From Breviolum minutum Mf 1.05b.01 (taxonomy: Eukaryota > Sar > Dinophyceae > Suessiales > Symbiodiniaceae), in contig DF239293.1 in NCBI GenBank assembly GCA_000507305.1, forward strand, positions 34,526 to 98,525: a stretch of DNA of 64,000 nucleotides. The letters run 5' to 3'. Numbering within the stretch: the stretch's first letter is position 1; each line of letters starts with the position of its first letter. This document shows positions 35,972 to 48,800 of this stretch, piece by piece. The position numbers and the translations under genes are program-made. The notes beneath the pieces were generated by a model, which was not told the origin of the DNA, did no database searches, and worked only from the letters and a program-made list of their open reading frames with translations.

Positions 35972-37732
35972 CTGAGAAGATGTCGACGTACCTAAACATG
36001 AACATCATATGGTTGGAGAAACAAATCTGTACATACATGAATTACGCTTTAATATTGAATTGTCTCGAAAAATGCCAGCTGTCACTTGAGTCACTTGCAC
36101 AAATGCCTGGAAAAAATATCCGTGCGTATGTTAGCAACGTGGCTGCTGCTCATGTCTCGAGTAGACAAATCAAATCAGACATGTTCCCTGACGGCATGAA
36201 CACTTCTTCAAGAGAGAATGACGGCAATATTTTCTGTCTAAGTGCAAATCAAATATAGGGTTCAATCGAAAGTCTAGAGACTAGTCCATGGTTCAATGAT
36301 GTTCAATGTATACCCAGTCATGTTGTGGCTGTATCTCAATATTCCCCCAAACCAAAAAAATATTCTCTGCGAAATACCAACTACAGCAAATCACATTTCC
36401 TTTGGACGGTTTTGTTGGATTCACACGATAGTGTGGGGTTGACACATCTTCATGTGTGAGAAAAAAAAGAGCTCCATTTCAAAAACCTCCACTGCCACCA
36501 TTAACTCTATTTTAAGCAAAAACGAAAACATTTTGGGGATAACTATATTAGATATAAGGTATATATTCATCCGTCATTTACCTGACTTTTGGGTTCATGT
36601 CAAAACAAACAATCTCAATAGATATATATCAACTTTCACCAAACTTGAATACCTCCGCCAGGCATGAGTAGTTTATCTCCCAAACATCACATTTTTTTAC
36701 GCAATAAAACACGCTGCCGCAAAACAATGGCATTTTTGAGGTGAAAAATTGGACGATGTCGTCACGCACGCTCAAGCTGAGATTTGATCTGAGCATGGAG
36801 CGATGAACCATAAGCCTGTTACTGTGATACAATGACTTGGGATAATTAACAGTGGAAAGCAAAGATTTACCATGGGTCTTCTACAAAACATCAAGTACCT
36901 GAATCTCAAAAAAACATACATAACTAGAGATGCTGAAACGATGAACTTGTACCACATTGCCTCTTTAAAGCAACGAAGATGAAGCGGTATTGATGCAACC
37001 AAATATGTGCAAAACCCGCTGTAAATCGATGTTTGGGGATCAACTACCAAACCATCCAGAGTAGCTTCACCTTCACTCATCGGGTCTGTACTTCCCCACT
37101 AGGAAACTTAAAAAATGTCGTTGAAATGTAGCATAAAAAATTCACGTTCTATGGACTGCACCGGTTCGCATAATATAAGACAGTGTACTGTAAACGTAGC
37201 TGATGAGGAAAGTAGACAGACTACCATGTCAAATGTCAACTGGTGCGGAAGCTCATTCTTAAAAACAAGGTTGAGTGAGAAAATTCCACTGCGGCTGGCA
37301 CGATGTGGCAAGGCCCGTTTCGGAGTTGGTTTAGGTCAACTTTTTTCAGCATGGAAAGGCCAGAACAATGAAATAGGATTAGGGTTTTTTCCTTTAGCAG
37401 AACAAATTTCAAAAGAGTATATACTTGTATATACCATTCGGTGATCCCAGTGTCAGCAAAAGGGGAAGGTTAAGCCTCCCGGTAGCCACTATCAAGTAGG
37501 ATCACCCGCAAGTATGCGTTTAGGAAAACTCAATCTTGACTGTGCCAGACAAGAAATACCCAAATTTACATGTAAACTTGCAAGATATGTGCATCACTGC
37601 CTTCATTATCCTTCATTCACAATCATGAACTTAAGGTTTCCATTTGTCTGCAAACACATATCTTCACAACATCCCCCAATTTGTGGAGTTTACCCATTGC
37701 ATCACAGTTAACAGTTAGAAGCAACCTGGAGC
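35972..37732. other. Mostly intron-like, possible exons
   Basis: Minus-strand candidates: MSEGEATLDGLVVDPQTSIY at 37025-37080 and MVHRSMLRSNLSLSVRDDIV at 36745-36815. A plus frame of 109 codons at 37115-37444 has no support. Confidence 0.3.
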
Positions 37733-37876
37733 GGGTCTCATCAAAAATGAGATGACGTCAGGTCCTAATTTGTCGGCCTTGGCCTCGGGTGTTTCAGTGT
37801 CGATCTCCCGAAGATTGGAAGTATGGAAGTCACTGGCAGTGACTGTTGGTTCCAAGATTTTCACATTCTCCGGGCG
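37733..37876 (-). CDS. Exon of unknown protein (48 codons)
   Basis: 144 nt, acceptor CTACACAG|CGCC. The frame reads RPENVKILEPTVTASDF, then HTSNLREIDTETPEAKADK, then LGPDVISFLMRP. It is richer in G+C than its surroundings and free of stops in a stop-rich area. Donor proposed at CCC|GCTCC (GC), or GCTCCAG|GTTGC seven bases on. Confidence 0.55.
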
Positions 37877-38154
37877 CTGTGTAGGGAAATAAGTTGGACA
37901 AAAATGATTAAAATTCCAATGAAATTGAATTGTTTGGAGTCAGATAAAAAGACTTGAAGAAAAATAATCAACAGAATCTTATGATTTTGTACTCTTATTT
38001 TGGCTCTGTGTCCAACAAGTATCTTCACATAATCATATACACCATCTGAGATCCCTTTGCCGCATTTTGAACTCATCCTTTTCACACCTTCTTTTTTGCG
38101 TTGTCTTGGAAAAATGCGACTGATTGATTCAACGAAAAAAACAGAAACTGTTGC

Positions 38155-38224
38155 AAACACGGTTGGTTGGCTGGGCACTGGCTTCCATCCGACAACCTTT
38201 TCAAAATCAGTTGGCTTCCAATCT
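38155..38224 (-). CDS. Candidate exon with GWKPVP motif
   Basis: After acceptor ATCCAAG|AGATT the frame reads RDWKPTDFEKVVGWKPVPSQ and stays open to 37861. The GWKPVP motif recurs in the exon at 35863-35971, supporting a repeated domain. The donor was not resolved. Confidence 0.4.
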
Positions 38225-39678
38225 CTTGGATTGATATCAAAACGGTGGAAATGTCATGTGGTCTTCGGATCTGCGAAGACTTTAGCACGAAAGCAGGCCT
38301 CAACACAGCGTTGACAGGAAATGTTTGAGAAAACGATCCTTGCCTTTTGGGGGGCCTGGTATCTTCGGAGGGCTAAATTCGCTGTGCCACTTTAGGGGTA
38401 TGAAACCTGCCATGGGGATCCCCCCACTGGCAACATTACCCCTTGGGCTTGCGACAAACACCAAGAAAAATTGAAAATGGCAACCCCCGATTGCTAATCT
38501 TTAACTATCATTTTTGCAGTTCAGGATCAGCGAATAAAAAGGGAAATTGCACATTCATCAATACATACATACATGCGTGTGTGTGTGTGTATAAACATGT
38601 GTACATATATATATAATATATATATATATATGTATGTATGTAAATATTAATACAAATACACACTCAGGTATCTACACTATTGATTGGAACACCACCTAGG
38701 TGCGGCTATGAATAATTAACCGTTCTTGGAAGGAAAACACAGGAATTGACACTGTAGCTTTGCAACGCGCTAATCTGCACGAGACGAGAGGCATAGTTTC
38801 ATACCTACGAAACTAAAAACAACAAAAAACATCAAAAAACCATGCGATCACATTAAGGGGAGAGGGGTTTCTGGCCGCTGGCCTCTTATTCTAGGATCCC
38901 CACATGAAAGAAATCTGGTATGTACACTATATGCAAATAGCATATTCCAATACATTCCAAAGAATAATTAATTGCTTGAGGATACCCCTATAGCACCTAG
39001 AATCTCAAGCAGGGTCAATTTTCATACGATCTGAAAAAGCCTTCCTTTCCTTTGACGTCGTTCCACATGGCCTCGGAGTGGCGACAGTGACCTCCCTGGT
39101 CTGGGGCCCCGTTATTCCACGCCTGCGAGATCCAGCAGGCAGGCATGCCGGATGATACATGATGAAACATCAAGGATGTATACCTGTCAATTCTTTGTGA
39201 CCTTTTTGGGATGGTCAAGTGACCCTTTTAAATGGTTAAGTGACCTCCAACTAGGGGATGAAAAGGTCACTTTGAATCACCTGGTATATGATTTTGAAAC
39301 AGAGAATCACATAATTTTTCATCGGTAGCAACTCATCCTGAATCAAGAAGAACATGATGATCACACCTACTCGTCCGGACTTGTAGATTCGAGACGGTGT
39401 TTCCTTCTCAAAAGGGGATGGATCGGCATCATCACCTAGAAAATCCAACACACACACACACAATTTTCATTGTAATCAAACAATGAGCGTTGAAGCAATC
39501 TTCATTCAAACCAAAGGAAGCATCTCAAAACCAATCCGTTTCCTCTGAGACATGGCAATTCATAATACTTCCCTCAATTGAAACGAAAAGTTTCTGTTAC
39601 CGAATCACCATGGGACCATGCTATTGTTAAAGCTAGGCGGAGTGGCCACATCACATCACATTCATCAATTCATCCAAT

Positions 39679-39819
39679 TCACTGCACATGCATGGGATAT
39701 GATCCCATGCTCCCTTGCCCGTAGCCTGCCCAATGCCCTGGTGACCAATCTTCTGGCTCATCTTTCCGCCCAGAAAACTTCAAGTCAGTGAGTTGAAGTT
39801 GAAGTTGGCGCAACTCCAT
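39679..39819 (-). CDS. Channel terminal exon with stop codon
   Basis: 141 nt, acceptor ACCCGCAG|ATGG. It codes for MELRQLQLQLTDLKFSGR followed by a Trp/Gly/Ser-rich tail ending SYPMHVQ and a TGA stop at 39679-39681. The first half is amphipathic helix like the C-terminal coiled segment of related channels. It is probably the true C-terminus, as no donor is needed to keep the frame. Confidence 0.6.
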   Translation of the reverse strand: MELRQLQLQLTDLKFSGRKDEPEDWSPGHWAGYGQGSMGSYPMHVQ

Positions 39820-42800
39820 CTGCGGGTGCGGAAAGGTGAGGTGAGTCACTATGGGCATTAGGTTGCAGTCAAAACATACCAAAACATGTAAAGCTACATG
39901 TTTATACATTCTGTCAAACATATCATACCAATCCAGGTGTTTTTTTTAAGAAGTTTCAAAAAAAAATCCACTTTTTTCAACTTTCGATATATACTTGGAG
40001 GATTATTGCCCAGCAACGATATTAAGTGAACAGCTGGTTAAGTCAAGAAACTATGAGTACCAACTGGTGGGGTTAAACGGCTTAGACCGTCTAAGTCTAG
40101 ACTGATACGAGGGTTGGCAGGTCACGAACTATGGGCGACGAAACTGTCAGTGTGTTCAAGTAGAGCGGGCCCGAAGAGAAGTGCAAAAGATAAATCGTAC
40201 GTATAACTTAGGGTTTAGGGTCTAGGATTTATATAGGTTTAGGGTTTTAATTTAGGGTTTTAAAGGATGAACAAAAACATGTTTTTTTTGAGAAAGTTCT
40301 GCAAGAAATTTGAAAGGAACCTGAGCAAAATCATTTGAACATCAAACAAAAACATACAGCAAAACCCAACCCCCCCTGATTTGACGATTTGATCCCCAGG
40401 AATCGGACCCCCAGAACACATTCAAGGATAGTGCATAGTTGTGGGCCCCGTGCATTTTTTTCTCTACAAAGAACACTTAGACTTCCTTGCTTCAAGAAGA
40501 AACGCTGAGAAAACAATGACCATGTCTTTTGGCATGTGGTCTTATCTAGTACAATGAAATTGCACCAGCCCACACACCATGTTTCATGAGATGTTCAACT
40601 TCATCCAGCAAAATCTTCAGACCCTTGAGGAAACCAACTGTAGGATCAATATCCTTCAGGGGTCATTCTCCACTAATCGCGATATGGGAAAGGACAGCTG
40701 GAAATGAGAGTCAATCAAGCATCACTGGATATAAGAACGATATTGATGTGGGCCAAAACAAACATGGTATCGGATAGCTACATCAGAGTAGACTAAAGCA
40801 AAACTAGTACAACACTACAGAGTCATCCTATTGCGGCTTGTTGTGTTCCAGGCAAAAACAGGATTCAGTAGAACACAACCCCTGTACAGTACATCTATGA
40901 AATCCCTCCAATCCAACAACACAGCCTGGATCAACAACTAAGATGTTGACCCCATCCAAATATTGACTTGGATCTCGACACATCGCAATGAGCCCATGGG
41001 TGATACTATTGATGGACAAAAATCCTACACCACCTGGGATGTAAAAAACCCTATGAAAATGGGATCTTGTGGGATTGACTGGTGCAGGATGTCTTCCATC
41101 AACGGTGAGGCAACCATTCCCTTGCAAGCCAACCATGTGGTGATTTTCTTATACTTACACGCTGAGACTTTGCCACCCCATCTACTCACGATAACAATGC
41201 ACTTAAAGAAAAGATCGTATCACTTCCTACATTCATGACAATAGCAAGCAGGGTTGCTGTATTTTTTTTTCTCTGACTGGAACCCTATACAACAACTACA
41301 ACACACATGTCACCGCAAGATTACATAGGCATACATAGGCGTATAGGGCCGACAATTTTGAAACTCTGTATACAGCAAATCCCCGATACCCACAACACCC
41401 ACCTTCATAGTACGTTCAAAACGACTTTGAAGTTTCATCAATGCTGCCTCCAACCGAGTCGTTTGTATGTGAATATCTCACTGGGAAAATGGACGTTTCT
41501 ATACTTGGTGGTTGAACCAACCCATTTCAAAAACATGCGCAAGTCAAATTGGATCATTTCCCCAGGGGAAAGGGTGAAAATAAAACACATTTGAAACCAC
41601 CACCCAGGTTTGTATGGAGATAAGACCTGTTGATTAAAGCGTGTTTTTTTTTGAACACTTGCCTTCGGATTCATGTATTATTGGATGGTGTCACGTCGCA
41701 CATGACAAAATGATGACATGGCCGGAACAAGGAGCATGTCTTTTGGATAATGGAATTCTGACGGCTTGATCTTTTTTCACCTTTGATGTAAAATGTACCA
41801 GTACATTTCCTCTACATTGACCAGATCTTTTGTAACGGGGGGAAAAAACTAGCAGAGTTCTTTTTAAAATGATGTCATGCCAATGGACGATGGGCAGATT
41901 CGCACCAAACTACCTCGCAAAAATGTGTCCAACGTGCCTGCTTGCCAAAAAACAGCGCCCTTATATGTTCTATAAGTTGCAAATATCGCATTGTTTAACC
42001 AAATCTTGCCACATCTGTTCCAAGTGGTGGCAAACCTCCGCTCAGTTCGGTGTTCAGCTGCAGTAAGTACTCTAGAAGTCTGAAAATAAATTCAATCAGA
42101 AACAGTGCTGTTTACGAAGATGTAACATCCCAACATTGTTGTTACTATAGAAATTAACTGTGTTTTGTTTATAGAAAAAACAGCGGTGAATGCAAACAAA
42201 GATGAAACCACCGCCAAGATTCGCCTGAAATTCTATGGCAACGCATCGACTAAACCATATGTGTCAATCCACACATCGATGCCTTGGCAAGTAAAAGTAC
42301 TTCCCCTTAACTGATTTTTTGTTTCATAAGGGTTTCACCATGGTTTCACATGTTTCACCTTCCACTCACATCTTTCGGGGCCCGGGGTTGGGGTCTATCC
42401 CATCCCATCAGTTGTGACCGACTTTGGTTGATGGATCGCCTGGTCTTGGATCACCTTTCCCACATCCATGGCTTTGGCTTGACCCCTGAAACGCAAGCAA
42501 CCTGGGCGAAAGCCATCGAGGCTGAAAATGGGGAGAGTGGCTTCCATAGGTTGACCTTTAGGTTGACCCAAATCTTTTCCATCCACTCACAAAGGATCCA
42601 TGGGACTGGAATATATAGTTACCTACATTTTTTCTTAAATATATGGTAAATTTGTAGGCAAATATATACAATAAACATGGATCTTATGGGATTTCATTCA
42701 TTGTGGAAATGCCACCTAGCGTTTGTCTTTCAACAAAATCGAATCCAGTATTTCCGCGGCCCACAAGTGTTGACACAACAAAAGCGAACTTACATTGAGT

Positions 42801-45800
42801 GCCTAAAACCCTGAAATAAAACAAAACATATTAAAATTCAAAGAAAAAACAACAGGTTGTGATGCCACAGCACTGTCAAATTGCATGTTTGACTTGCACT
42901 GCCCCACAAGTTTTCAGAACGTGCGACTGCCAGCCGTCTGACTCCCAACACTCAAAGGCACTACCGATGTCAATTTGCGAAACAACAACAGGTATGGATA
43001 CTGTCCTGTATGGTCGCAAGCAATCCTTTGTCAAAAGTAATTGCAGTATGTTGTTGTGACTGTGATTGACTGTGATTGCCTGTGTTTTCGCCTGGTTCTC
43101 CATTTTCATGTTTGGTACGTTTATTTCCTTGTTTGTCTGTCTGTCTCTGCGTCTGTATGTCTATCTGCCTGTTTGTGAGGCTTCCCTTTTCCTTTCCACC
43201 ACAAGCAACTGAAAACGTTGATGAGCTTTCATTCACGAACACACACACACACAGTGACATAGTGTGGGAAAATCACCGAGCTACAAATCTCGTATACATT
43301 GAGTTTGCTAATGTCAAAAAATACATTTGCTCAACAACTTCACGGCAACATCGACGTCCCCGTAATCGGATAACTTCATCTTAGCGACCCATAAAAAACT
43401 CCTCGACATCTACTGATCCGCCACCGTCCTAAGAGCCAGCGGGGCAAAAAACAGATCTTCATATATATCTTTCTGTCAATCCTCATGGCATGTTCAACCT
43501 ATTTTCCGTCTACTTCCTGTGTCCCTTGGCAATTGTGTTATATAACTGCCAAAAAAAACACCAGTGAAATCTACTCATCTCAAATTGTAGCTGAGTATAA
43601 AAAAGTCATTTACCTGGGCAACGTTTTATAATAAACCTTGCCTTGTCTCCCCGGCGTTGGTCAATTCATTTCCGCGTCTTTAGCACCTCGCCTCGTTTGT
43701 CTATCTCTTAATCAGACTTATCCACCTCGGCCCCTCCAACAACAACATGTCTCTTAATCAGGTTTGCAGCATGGAAAAAAAACTGAACGAAGGGTTAACA
43801 GTTTTGCTCAAAGTCTCAATGTTTTTTTTATAGACTGAAAAATCTTTCAAGCTATTCCTCAAGGCCCCGGAAATACAGATGAATTGAGGTCGTCGACCTT
43901 TTGGGGTTGAAAAAGGCTATCGGCTTCTGGAACAATCTTGTTTGAGGCTCTGCAAATTCACCTGCTAGGAATGAACATCCCAAAAAAAAGTTGCTCAAAT
44001 CCCAAGCTTGCCTTCAGTTTGGGAAGGTTCCCAGCAATAACATCTTGATTTTTGGGCGCCTACAAACTGCAATGTCCGGCTTACCTTCGGATTTTTTTTG
44101 TTTGTTCGGAAGGACAATCACAACAAAAAAAGACATTTCGTCCTCTGATTTGTCTCAAGCATATAAAGATATGTTTTGGCACCTGCACAGTGCAATGCCT
44201 GCCTTCATAAAGGTTTTTTCCCTTTTTCTGATGAATGGGCATTAAAACATCTTTTAAGGCTCTGAAACAGACTTCCTTTTAAATCCCACACTGGGTTTCT
44301 GAAATTAACGGGGAGGTTCCCAGCATGCTTTCACACAAACCATTAACTCCATTGCACCCTGGGAGTGACTAGGTTAATTTGGAGAGTTCACCTAGTTACC
44401 TCTGTCGCTATAGTTTGCCCCAATAAGATATCTATAATAACAAATATAGAATAAATTAACTAGGGACAACTCCATTGACGTCCATTTACACAATTTGGGG
44501 ATGGCTATGCATTGCTGCATCTAGTTGGCTGATTTCAACCTGCCAAAACAAAAATCGATCTTTGCCAAATCCTAAAATTTCAAAAACCTTTCCACCACCC
44601 GAAAAAAAAAACAGTCAACCAACCAACCCATCATCAACTCAACCCATCCACCAACAGTCAACCCAGCATTCTCCACCCACCTGCACCTGCACCCGAAACG
44701 CCCCCCTTCCCAAACGAACGAAAACCCGTTTCCGCCAAAGGCTCGGAGTCCAGAAGCTTGAAGAAAGACCAGGCCTCGGGGGCTGCGACCCAAACAGGTG
44801 ATCCGGGGAGGTCGGGTCTATCGCTACCGGCGTTGGCGTTTTTTGCCCAGCTTGGGCTGTCTACGTTGGTTTCTTCAAAGAAAATGGTGTACATGTAAAA
44901 TAATAGGTGGTAATTCGACGTAGATAAATGAATCATATACAGTATATATTATATTGTACAAAATAACAATGCTTTTTCTGAAACTGACACGGAACCCAAA
45001 ACATGGAGCTTTGGTGGTGGTCTAGACTCTAGATGATTTTTCATTTTCCAGGCAGCCTATTTTAGGTTCCATCTTGGGTTTTTTGGGGTATGTGGGGTGG
45101 CTGGACTGCCAGGAAACCATTGCAAGGGCAATCTAAGTCATTTCATGTCATTACTATTGGTTCATGTTATCGCCTCAAACATTTGCATCTGTACAGTGCT
45201 TCCTTTACAACCCTGCGGTTGAACCTGGAAGCTGAAAATGCACCCTTGGAAGAGGAGATGCATTTAATGGAAATTAACATTTTCAGCTTCCATGACAGAT
45301 CTTGGGGGTTTAAAATTAAGCAGCATGTCCAACACATTATGCATCCCATTTCGTCTGACATCAATCAAACATATCTAAATTATGAAGTTTGAACAGAAAA
45401 CCCATGGAAAAACCTTTGGCCCGACCCCCTTCTGTGCTAACCAAAGGTACATCCCAAACATCCAATCCCAGTGTTTCAAAATATGCACGAACGTCCGGGG
45501 AGTTGATGTTCTCCTGAGAAAGGTAGTTGAAATCCAGACAGCAAGAAAAGCCACAAGAATCACAAGAAGTCTCCATGTGACTCCGAATCAAAAACAAATC
45601 AAACGTGAATACCCCACACATCCCCTCCTAATCCTTCCTATTCCCTTGTGAATCTCAAGCAAACCACTTCTCAATTTCTCTATGGCTAAGGCTAGTAGCA
45701 CACATTCTGCTCAGCAACCATCCCGACCGTGTCCAGTCCCACTGGTCCTCAAAAATCTTGAGGGTAATTACGCCACTGTCATCAGCGCCCAATTGCTCAA

Positions 45801-48800
45801 AGAGCTGATGAATTTTCCTTGGCAAAAGCAACCCTTGGGTGTCCTACCGTAGCTGTCCCTGTCTGTCTCGTCTGACCTGACCTGAACAAAAGTCATTTGG
45901 TGCCTCTACAACACCTTGCCTCTCCTTCACTTTGTTATGGCACTGTGGATGGGTGGTCCATATATATATTTATATATATATATATAACAATTTATAAACA
46001 ATATGTAGGTACCGTGCCATGTACGTTTGAGGTACTATACCCATCCGAAATGCACAAATCAATGCTTTGACTCGACATACACACACACACACACACTTAC
46101 ACAATGCGTATTCCATCAACCGATTCGTACAACATATTGCCCAGCGCAATGTGGTTCACGTTTACACCTTTGTGGGTTTTTGGTCCGCGATTTTGCCTGG
46201 ACTAATGAAATACATCGGACTTACAACTGCATTTGTAAGTCTAAAAAAAATAAACAACAAAACACAAAAACACTTTCGGACACTTCATGTTCAATATTTC
46301 ATCATCCACTACACTTTGCAGCACATATTAACAGGCATACATATTCATATCAGGTGAATATAAACAAAATCATAAATATATATATATATACAGATACTGT
46401 TGTACTAAGCAATTGTAAATATATACACACATTATATGTATGCAAAAACACGTGCATATGAAAATAACATGTACGTGTCTATTCAAATATATTTACATTA
46501 CAAANCAAAACAACAAAAACACTTTCGGACACTTCATGTTCAATATTTCATCATCCACTACACTTTGCAGCACATATTAACAGGCATACATATTCATATC
46601 AGGTGAATATAAACAAAATCATAAATATATATATATATACAGATACTGTTGTACTAAGCAATTGTAAATATATACACACATTATATGTATGCAAAAACAC
46701 GTGCATATGAAAATAACATGTACGTGTCTATTCAAATATATTTACATTACAAACCATAACAATATATCATATTTCAATATATTTCATGCATCTTTGGGTC
46801 AGTTGTGATATCATAAAAGAACCCCAATCCCCGGCAACTCCACCATTGGACCAAAGGAAAGGCTCTGCAAATGTTTTTCTTTGTTCATCAGCATGGCTTG
46901 CATCATGGTGATCTGATCATTCTGAGCACTTTCGATGGCAGATTGGCAAAACCTGAGCGGTTTTTATTGAAGCTCAACAACGGCCATCCCCCCGACAAAA
47001 CAACAACAAAGACGTTGCGGATCTATCTGTAAGTTCGCTTTGGTATGTTTTTGTTGTATACACGCAACCACACAAACGTAGTAGCTATAGGAGGTGTTCT
47101 TTTCAATAGTTCCTGTAGATAAATATGAAATACATCCTCACGCAGTGAACAATCTGTCCAAGTTTCCATATTACTATAGTAGTTGATCGAAGGATAACAA
47201 CAACTGCGTATACCTCTACACATGAATTGCCAGAAAGGTCCAAGTACTTTGAGACAACATGGTACTCCGGACACCCAAAGTGTTAATAATCAAAAACGGA
47301 AGGCCTGATTCTTCGAACAGAAAACCAACAAGTATCATTCAACAATCATCTGTATCAAAAGTAAATCTTTCTTGGCAAACAAACCATCAACCTGCCGTTG
47401 TTCCATGAATAAAATTGGGAGAATTTCCAGAAACAAACAACAACAAAATCCGGCAGTGTTTGGACCATGGAGCCCTCAAATGAATTGGTAACATGCTAAG
47501 ATTTGACAGTTGAGTGAATGGACCCATGGAATTATGGGAGCCCATTGTGTTACAAAGGAAAGTAAAGACACTTACACGGTTGATCTCAGGAACTTGAAAC
47601 ATCTTACACCAGTGACATCGTAATACAACACATGAATATATATATATATATAAATATACACATATATTTGTCCTGTAAACATGTGTATATATAAATATTG
47701 TTCATATTTGAAGAACCAAAATAGTCAGACAACATGAAATAATAACAGCAATCATATACAACCAGCATATTCCAAAGGGTGCTGTTTAAACCTAAGGTAT
47801 GGAATATGGAAGATGGGCACCCCTTATCATCGATTCAGCATCCTTTGGAAGACCCAGGTATGGATTGGTACCATATGGATAGCTTTCCAAGAAGTGAAAG
47901 AAGTCGGTCGGACTCCATGAATCACGAAAATAAACATTCATCACACCAAGGGAACACGGCTGTTACGACGTTGAGGACGCAAAAATATGTAAACGACATA
48001 TAGCACCTTAGGCAATGCTGTGACAGCGGTTCTGCAACACAAAGTAACAAATCACCAGACAACTGCCCAATCAACTATAAGACATTCATTCAAAATTGGG
48101 ATACATAATTCTAACACAGATATAAATAATTTCAACAAAATGTGGTTACCTGGTAGTCTCTCCAAATCCAACCACCATTGTTGAAGAAGATGTTTTAGAT
48201 ACCCCTTTGCAACTTCAGGAAGCTTTAAACAACTGTCATGTCGAATTCAACGATTGCATCCAGGTTTGGTGATGCTTATCCACAATACCAAGAAGTGTTA
48301 GGTGTCTTATTCCAAGAAGTTTCCGGAAGCACCTATGGAAAGAAAGGATGTGCAAAAGATATTCAACCGTTAAACCAGCTACAACACAAAATCACCATAC
48401 TTAACAAACAAATTATCCCGGCAAGAGACCCCAAACAGTGTGAAAATAAAACAAAATGCAATGTATGTGTGACCACTCTATGTGTGACCACTCTATGTGG
48501 GAGCACTTTATATGTGAGCACTCTATGTGTGACCACTCTATGTGAACACTCTATGTGGGAGCACTCTATATGTGAGCACCCTATGTGGGAGCACTCTATA
48601 TGTGTCCACTCTATGTGGAAGCACTCTATATGTGAGCACTCTATGTGTGANNNNNNNNNNNNNNNNNNNNNNNNNNNNNNNNNNNNNNNNNNNNNNNNNN
48701 NNNNNNNNNNNNNNNNNNNNNNNNNNNNNNNNNNNNNNNNNNNNNNNNNNNNNNNNNNNNNNNNNNNNNNNNNNNNNNNNNNNNNNNNNNNNNNNNNNNN

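Larger units (their letters stand above)
1794..38224 (-). other. Second multi-exon tract: filamin-like repeats then long coiled coil (gene span, limits uncertain)
   Basis: A minus-strand series of small exons downstream of the channel. From 38 to 28 kb candidate exons carry beta-rich text with filamin-type features: AFVKGLSPS at a repeat start, and YQLQCTVDGQNIWRSPV resembling the last strand and I-x-x-S-P ending. GWKPVP occurs in two different exons. From 25 kb downward about 25 exons code for charged helical sequence such as EEAKAAAVQREQEAAEAAQ. This may be one very large structural protein (a filamin-repeat/coiled-coil fusion) or two or more genes head-to-tail. I found no convincing initiator or terminator. 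Flanking exons share the AG|G acceptors and occasional GC/GA donors of the channel gene. No named function can be given. Confidence 0.5.

Noticed and set aside
37115-37444. 109-codon plus frame
   Set aside because: No splice borders or recognisable motif; secure exons nearby are on minus.
37861-38178. 105-codon minus frame as one exon
   Set aside because: Only the first part (GWKPVPSQ) looks coding; the rest becomes AT-rich with Phe/Ile/Lys-rich text and likely includes intron.
42876-42990. Minus stretch VSQIDIGSAFECW considered as EF-hand 2
   Set aside because: The true EF-hand 2 exon was found at 43389-43428 with correct phase; this stretch does not fit.
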